Assembly (NCBI GenBank): GCA_949283785.1
Contig: CASDTR010000023.1
Span: 1 to 33,374, forward strand
Direction of reading: 5' to 3'
Source: an uncultured Oscillospiraceae bacterium
Lineage (GTDB): Bacteria; Bacillota; Clostridia; Oscillospirales; Acutalibacteraceae
DNA length: 33,374 nt
The notes beneath the pieces were generated by a model, which had not been told where the DNA came from, searched no databases, and saw nothing but the letters and a program-made list of their open reading frames with translations. The position numbers and the translations under genes were made by a program. Below, one piece after another: positions 30,994 through 33,374 of this stretch (position 1 is the stretch's first letter; the number at the start of each line of letters is the position of its first letter).

Positions 30994-32391
30994 TCACACC
31001 CTCTGAAGAGCAGGCGGCTCCGCCTCAACAGGAGATGCCTTTTCTCTTTTTTTCAGTATTTTTTTCATAAAAATCAAATAGACAAGCACCGAAACAGCAG
31101 GGCCTATGATATCGGACACAGGCTCCGCATAAAAAACTGCTCGGGCTCCGAAAAACATGGGAAGAAGAAAAATAGCTGTAAAATAAACCCCTTTTCTCCA
31201 AAAGGACAGAGGCAGCGAAAATCCCACTTTGCCGATAGCCGTAAAGCCGTCCACTATTTCATACTGAATCCCCAGAGGTACTACGGCGAGAGTACATATC
31301 CTGACGGCCTTCACCGTCTCCGAAATAAGATTTTCGTCCGACGTAAAAAGCCTTATAAAATAGACGCCGCAGGTCCAGGCGAGAATAAACATCACTCCCG
31401 TAAACGCTGCGCACATTGCGAAAATGTAATTCTGTGCCTTCTTTACTCTCCGGGTATCCCTCGCCCCGTAATTATAACCCAGTATGGTCTGAGTGCCTCC
31501 CGTTATACCGCCCAGAGGCATTGTCACAACGAGCATCAGGCTTTGGACAATGGTGGCGCAGGTAACGAGCATATCCCCCTGCTGAGGACCTCCGCAGCGC
31601 TGCAAAACGCTGTTCATTGCGATAATCATCACGTTATCGAGAGCTATTATGGCAAAGGGTGAAAAACCGAGAGCAAGGATCTTTCTGATTATTTTAAAGC
31701 TGTATCCGGAAAATGTGATTCTTACAGGGACCTTTTTCCCGAACAGGAAAACGAGCACATAAGCACAGCTGGCAACCTGCGAAATGACCGTTGCCGCCGC
31801 TGCACCTGTGACCCCCATATCAAAAACGAAAATAAAAATCGGGTCGAGTATTATATTGAGAACCGCGCCCAGCATCACCGATTTCATACCCTTTTTAGCA
31901 TATCCCTGGCAGATCACGAACTGATTCATACCCACCGACAACAGGGCGAAGGGAGTGCCCAGCATATATGTGATAAAGTACCGTGAAGAATAGGGAAGAG
32001 TTATTTCGCTGGCTCCGAAAGCCCTTAGCATTGGGGACGTCAAAGGGATAACTGCCGCCATGAGCACAAGGGAAATGACACAGAGAGAAATAAAGCTGTT
32101 GGCGAGGATTCTTTCTGCGGCTTTAATGTTTTTCTCCCCAAGGCGTATGCTCATAAGAGGCGAGCCGCCTATCCCTATAAGAAAGGCTGCCGAGCCCACC
32201 ATTGTCACAACGGGTCCGCATACCCCCACTCCAGCAAGGGCGATGTCTCCCGTATCGGGAATATTTCCTATGTATATCCTGTCAACAATGCTGTAAAAAA
32301 CGCTTACGAACTGGGCCAGCATACTGGGCAGTGCAATGCGAAAAACAAGACTGCTAATCTTATCCCGTCCGAGATCGTTTTCCCTTTTCAT
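30994..32391 (-). CDS. MATE-family efflux transporter, second copy
   Basis: A 465-residue polytopic inner-membrane protein with about 12 helices. The N-terminal region (KISSLVFRIALPSMLAQFVSVFYSIVDRIYIG) and the AVLNIILDPIFIFVF segment near 190 are standard for MATE exporters of Clostridia. It differs clearly in sequence from the copy at 7970-9346, so this is a paralogue of another subgroup rather than a recent duplicate. AGAGGGG precedes the ATG. It stands alone with its own consensus promoter flanked by a long inverted repeat and with a terminator. The substrate is unknown. Confidence 0.9.
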   Translation of the reverse strand: MKRENDLGRDKISSLVFRIALPSMLAQFVSVFYSIVDRIYIGNIPDTGDIALAGVGVCGPVVTMVGSAAFLIGIGGSPLMSIRLGEKNIKAAERILANSFISLCVISLVLMAAVIPLTSPMLRAFGASEITLPYSSRYFITYMLGTPFALLSVGMNQFVICQGYAKKGMKSVMLGAVLNIILDPIFIFVFDMGVTGAAAATVISQVASCAYVLVFLFGKKVPVRITFSGYSFKIIRKILALGFSPFAIIALDNVMIIAMNSVLQRCGGPQQGDMLVTCATIVQSLMLVVTMPLGGITGGTQTILGYNYGARDTRRVKKAQNYIFAMCAAFTGVMFILAWTCGVYFIRLFTSDENLISETVKAVRICTLAVVPLGIQYEIVDGFTAIGKVGFSLPLSFWRKGVYFTAIFLLPMFFGARAVFYAEPVSDIIGPAVSVLVYLIFMKKILKKREKASPVEAEPPALQRV

Positions 32392-32461
32392 AATTGCCCC
32401 TCTTTTTCGTTAATGCAGTAGTTTTCCGAAAAAATCAGCCCGCTTTCGGCAGGCCGAAAAT

Positions 32462-32523
32462 ATTCTAATAAACCAATCGTGTTTTGTCAAGAAAGCAATT
32501 CGGCAAATACTCAGTTTATTAGA
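32462..32523 (-). promoter_or_regulatory. Promoter of the second MATE gene flanked by an inverted repeat
   Basis: On the minus strand TTGACA (32490-32485), 17 nt, TAGAAT (32467-32462). TCTAATAAAC (32464-32473) overlaps the -10 and its exact complement GTTTATTAGA (32514-32523) lies upstream of the -35: two 10-bp half-sites about 50 bp apart. Confidence 0.65.
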
Positions 32524-32610
32524 TTGTCGTAAGAAGCAAAAGTAAGCTAAAAAAATAAATACCGAAAGAAAAAGAAAAGGATTTTTCGGCATTGCAGATG
32601 ATATCATAAA

Positions 32611-32640
32611 TTGAAAAGAAGAAAGCATTTTTGGTACAAT
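32611..32640 (+). promoter_or_regulatory. Promoter of the GNAT gene
   Basis: TTGAAA (32611-32616), 18 nt, TACAAT (32635-32640) with TG in the extended -10 position. Confidence 0.6.
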
Positions 32641-32679
32641 GGTTCAGAAGCATCAAATTTTTAAAGGAGGCAAAAGCCC

Positions 32680-33231
32680 GTGAACCACTGCGGAACCCGA
32701 AGGCCGGAAACAGGGAGGCTGATTTTAAGAAGATATGCGACCGAGGACGCCGCGGCAATGTATAAAAACCGGGCATCTGATAAGGAAGTGACAAAATTCC
32801 TGATGTGGCCTCCTCATTCGAGCCGAGAGGTAAGCCAAAACGTAACAGACAGCTGGATAAAAGAATACTCAGACAAAGAGTTTTATCATTGGGCTATCGT
32901 CCTGAAAGAAAACGGAGAAGAACCCATCGGCGACATTTCCGTTGTAGATATGAATGAGAAGATTTCAGAGGCCCACATCGGCTACTGCATAGGAAAACCT
33001 TGGTGGCATAAGGGCATAGCTTCCGAAGCCCTCAAAGCGGTTATGGATTTCCTGTTTGACGAAGTGGGCGTAAACCGCATAGAATCGAGGCACGATCCCC
33101 GCAACCCCAATTCGGGAAAGGTGATGAAAAAATGCGGCATGAAATATGAGGGAACCTTACGCAGCGCCGATTGGAACAATCAAGGGGTTTGTGACGCCTG
33201 CTATTATGCCCTTTTGAAATCTGAACGCTGA
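32680..33231 (+). CDS. RimJ/RimL-type GNAT N-acetyltransferase
   Basis: A 183-residue acetyltransferase of the GNAT fold, RimJ/RimL (Acetyltransf_3) branch, that moves an acetyl group from acetyl-CoA to an amine such as a protein N-terminus or a small molecule. TGRLILRRYATEDAAAMYKN opens the domain, AHIGYCIGKPWWHKGIASEAL near 104-124 is the acetyl-CoA loop region, and NRIESRHDPRNPNSGKVMKKCGMKYEG near 137-163 is the typical C-terminal element. Translation starts at GTG, supported by AAAGGAGG 9 nt upstream. The family is broad, so the substrate cannot be named. The gene is divergent from the MATE exporter. Confidence 0.88.
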   Translation: MNHCGTRRPETGRLILRRYATEDAAAMYKNRASDKEVTKFLMWPPHSSREVSQNVTDSWIKEYSDKEFYHWAIVLKENGEEPIGDISVVDMNEKISEAHIGYCIGKPWWHKGIASEALKAVMDFLFDEVGVNRIESRHDPRNPNSGKVMKKCGMKYEGTLRSADWNNQGVCDACYYALLKSER

Positions 33232-33288
33232 CCGACAGCTGAGCGCCGCAAAAACGCTGAACTCTTCCTTGCAGGCTGACTTTTATTA

Positions 33289-33318
33289 TTGACAACAATA
33301 TAATGTTAAACGTATAAC
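33289..33318 (+). promoter_or_regulatory. Possible promoter at the right edge
   Basis: A perfect TTGACA (33289-33294), 18 nt, TATAAC (33313-33318), followed at once by the hairpin repeat. Any gene it serves is beyond the window. Confidence 0.35.
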
Positions 33319-33374
33319 AGCGGCGCAGTCTCTTGCGAGACTGCGCCGCTGGAGGCTGTCGAAAAACCGAAATT
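33318..33374. repeat. Second copy of the hairpin plus GTCGAAAAAC repeat
   Basis: CAGCGGCGCAGTCTC and GAGACTGCGCCGCTG form a perfect 15-bp stem around TTGC (33318-33351), followed by GGAGGCTGTCGAAAAACC. Hairpin foot and box match the right end of the repeat at 2532-2790 (read on the other strand) over about 30 bases with few changes. The element runs off the window. Confidence 0.65.

Noticed and set aside
30979-31662. Open frame of 227 codons on the + strand
   Set aside because: Antisense to the second MATE gene, with no domain and a His/Asn/Lys-rich composition typical of shadow frames.
1-33374. CRISPR array, tRNA/rRNA genes, prophage or IS elements
   Set aside because: Reading the gaps on both strands I found no regularly spaced direct repeats, no tRNA-like cloverleaf and no transposase, integrase or phage protein.

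Overview
The window looks like chromosome of an anaerobic, low-to-moderate GC Firmicute, most likely a gut-type Clostridia of the Oscillospiraceae/Ruminococcaceae kind. The basis is strong AGGAGG-type ribosome binding sites before almost every gene, near-consensus TTGACA/TATAAT promoters, anaerobic redox and oxygen-defence proteins (dicluster ferredoxin, rubrerythrin, Fur-family regulator), a SpoIID-like protein that points to sporulation, and short palindromic intergenic repeats of a kind I recall from gut Clostridia. I see no tRNA, rRNA, CRISPR array, IS transposase or phage gene. Genus-level placement is inference.

Left part (1-7.9 kb): a small helical protein is coupled to ftsH, and ftsH is split by a +1 frameshift in a run of six A. 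A repeat-rich gap follows. Next come a Crp/Fnr regulator and a divergent dicluster ferredoxin protein, with a palindrome between them. After that is a TetR-controlled operon encoding a CrtI/phytoene-desaturase-type flavoprotein and a one-piece ferredoxin reductase-[2Fe-2S] protein, probably a redox pair acting on an unknown lipid-like substrate.

Middle (7.9-21.5 kb): a cytidylate-kinase-like gene and a MATE exporter lie divergent to a MarR regulator. They are followed by a membrane-anchored XRE regulator, an anchored CHAP-domain wall hydrolase, an SDR/epimerase, and a fur-rubrerythrin pair with a perfect Fur-type box just downstream of a consensus promoter. A purL / apgM-like / O-acetylhomoserine sulfhydrylase run follows. 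In that run the middle gene may be a homoserine kinase rather than a phosphoglycerate mutase.

Right part (21.5-33.4 kb): a small membrane protein; a two-gene set with a SpoIID-like domain lacking its catalytic Glu plus three peptidoglycan-binding repeats; an AlkA-Ogt fusion repair protein; a GT4 glycosyltransferase; an XRE/DUF2157 membrane regulator coupled to a GDYXXLXY protein; a GtrB/DPM-like GT2 glycosyltransferase; an FxLYD lipoprotein-like or anchored protein under two TACAnnTGTA boxes; a second MATE exporter; and a GNAT acetyltransferase. The window ends in another copy of the repeat found after ftsH.

Four items merit most attention: the ftsH frameshift, the TetR/CrtI-like/ferredoxin-reductase cassette, the catalytically altered SpoIID-like protein with its unknown partner, and the dispersed hairpin repeat. 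No complete novel defence or mobile system was found.
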